DNA of 15,398 bases, taken from NCBI GenBank assembly GCA_002404095.1, contig DHJA01000150.1, positions 41,231 to 56,628 on the forward strand. Direction: 5' to 3'. The notes beneath the pieces are model-generated. The model had not been told where the DNA came from, ran no database searches, and worked only from the letters and a program-made list of their open reading frames with translations. The DNA is from Planctomycetaceae bacterium UBA4732. Lineage in GTDB: Bacteria; Planctomycetota; Planctomycetia; Gemmatales; Gemmataceae. The position numbers were made by a program, and so were the translations under genes. The stretch's first letter is position 1; each line of letters opens with the position of its first letter. Shown one piece after another: positions 15,383-15,398 of the stretch.

Positions 15383-15398
15383 GCCGGCGTGAGCCGGC
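15383..15398. repeat. GC hairpin (REP-like) after the LEDR-protein gene
   Basis: GCCGGC-GTGA-GCCGGC: a perfect 6-bp stem with a GNRA-type tetraloop, 26 nt after the stop codon and at the window edge. May help end or protect the transcript, and may be part of a larger dispersed repeat cut by the window end. Confidence 0.45.

Overview
The window looks like chromosomal DNA of a planctomycete, most likely of the Gemmataceae. Three things point there. Two secreted-type proteins carry the short N-terminal LE-x-R motif typical of these bacteria (LLEERNLLSG near 3357-3386 and LEILEDRCCPSG near 14437-14472). There is a tandem pair of about 85-residue proteins with the 'RRPF.GFR..LTDGR..DI.HPE' signature. 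High-GC intergenic hairpin repeats of the GAGCCGGG..GCGTAAGCGACCG kind are also present. This is inference from recognised patterns; no database was searched.

Layout. From 1 to 2508 (+ strand): asparaginyl-tRNA synthetase, two tandem small paralogues of unknown function, and a single-domain rhodanese. From 2509 to 3257: a poor coding region holding a fragment of a sedolisin-like (S53) peptidase. From 3258 to 5309: a secreted delta-60-repeat protein with a Pro/Ala/Ser-rich stalk and a C-terminal membrane anchor. It converges on ilvD (dihydroxy-acid dehydratase, - strand) across a 27-bp inverted repeat. ilvD is divergent from a small toxin-antitoxin-like locus in which the antitoxin-like gene is intact and the PemK/MazF-like toxin is cut short after about 14 recognisable residues.

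From 10623 down to 7594 (- strand) lies a compact three-gene aerotolerance-type (Bat) operon: two membrane-anchored von Willebrand A proteins and a secreted TPR protein, with a 4-nt overlap between the second and third genes. Upstream, also on the - strand, is a two-gene ABC importer: a permease with two fused transmembrane domains, then an ATPase with a C-terminal AAA-associated domain. The importer and Bat operon are separated by a 150-bp element with perfect 41-nt inverted arms. Divergent from the permease is a secreted LEDR-motif protein of Gly/Asn/Asp-rich repetitive character, preceded by a possible 39-codon ORF and a leader hairpin.

Most of the window is ordinary chromosomal housekeeping plus planctomycete-specific accessory genes. 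I do not see a clear new multi-gene system. The best leads are the tandem small paralogues, the decayed toxin beside a live antitoxin, the two inverted-repeat elements (one of which encodes the end of a protein), a recurrent TTGCnn-N17/18-TACRnT promoter-like motif, and the two LE-x-R surface proteins.
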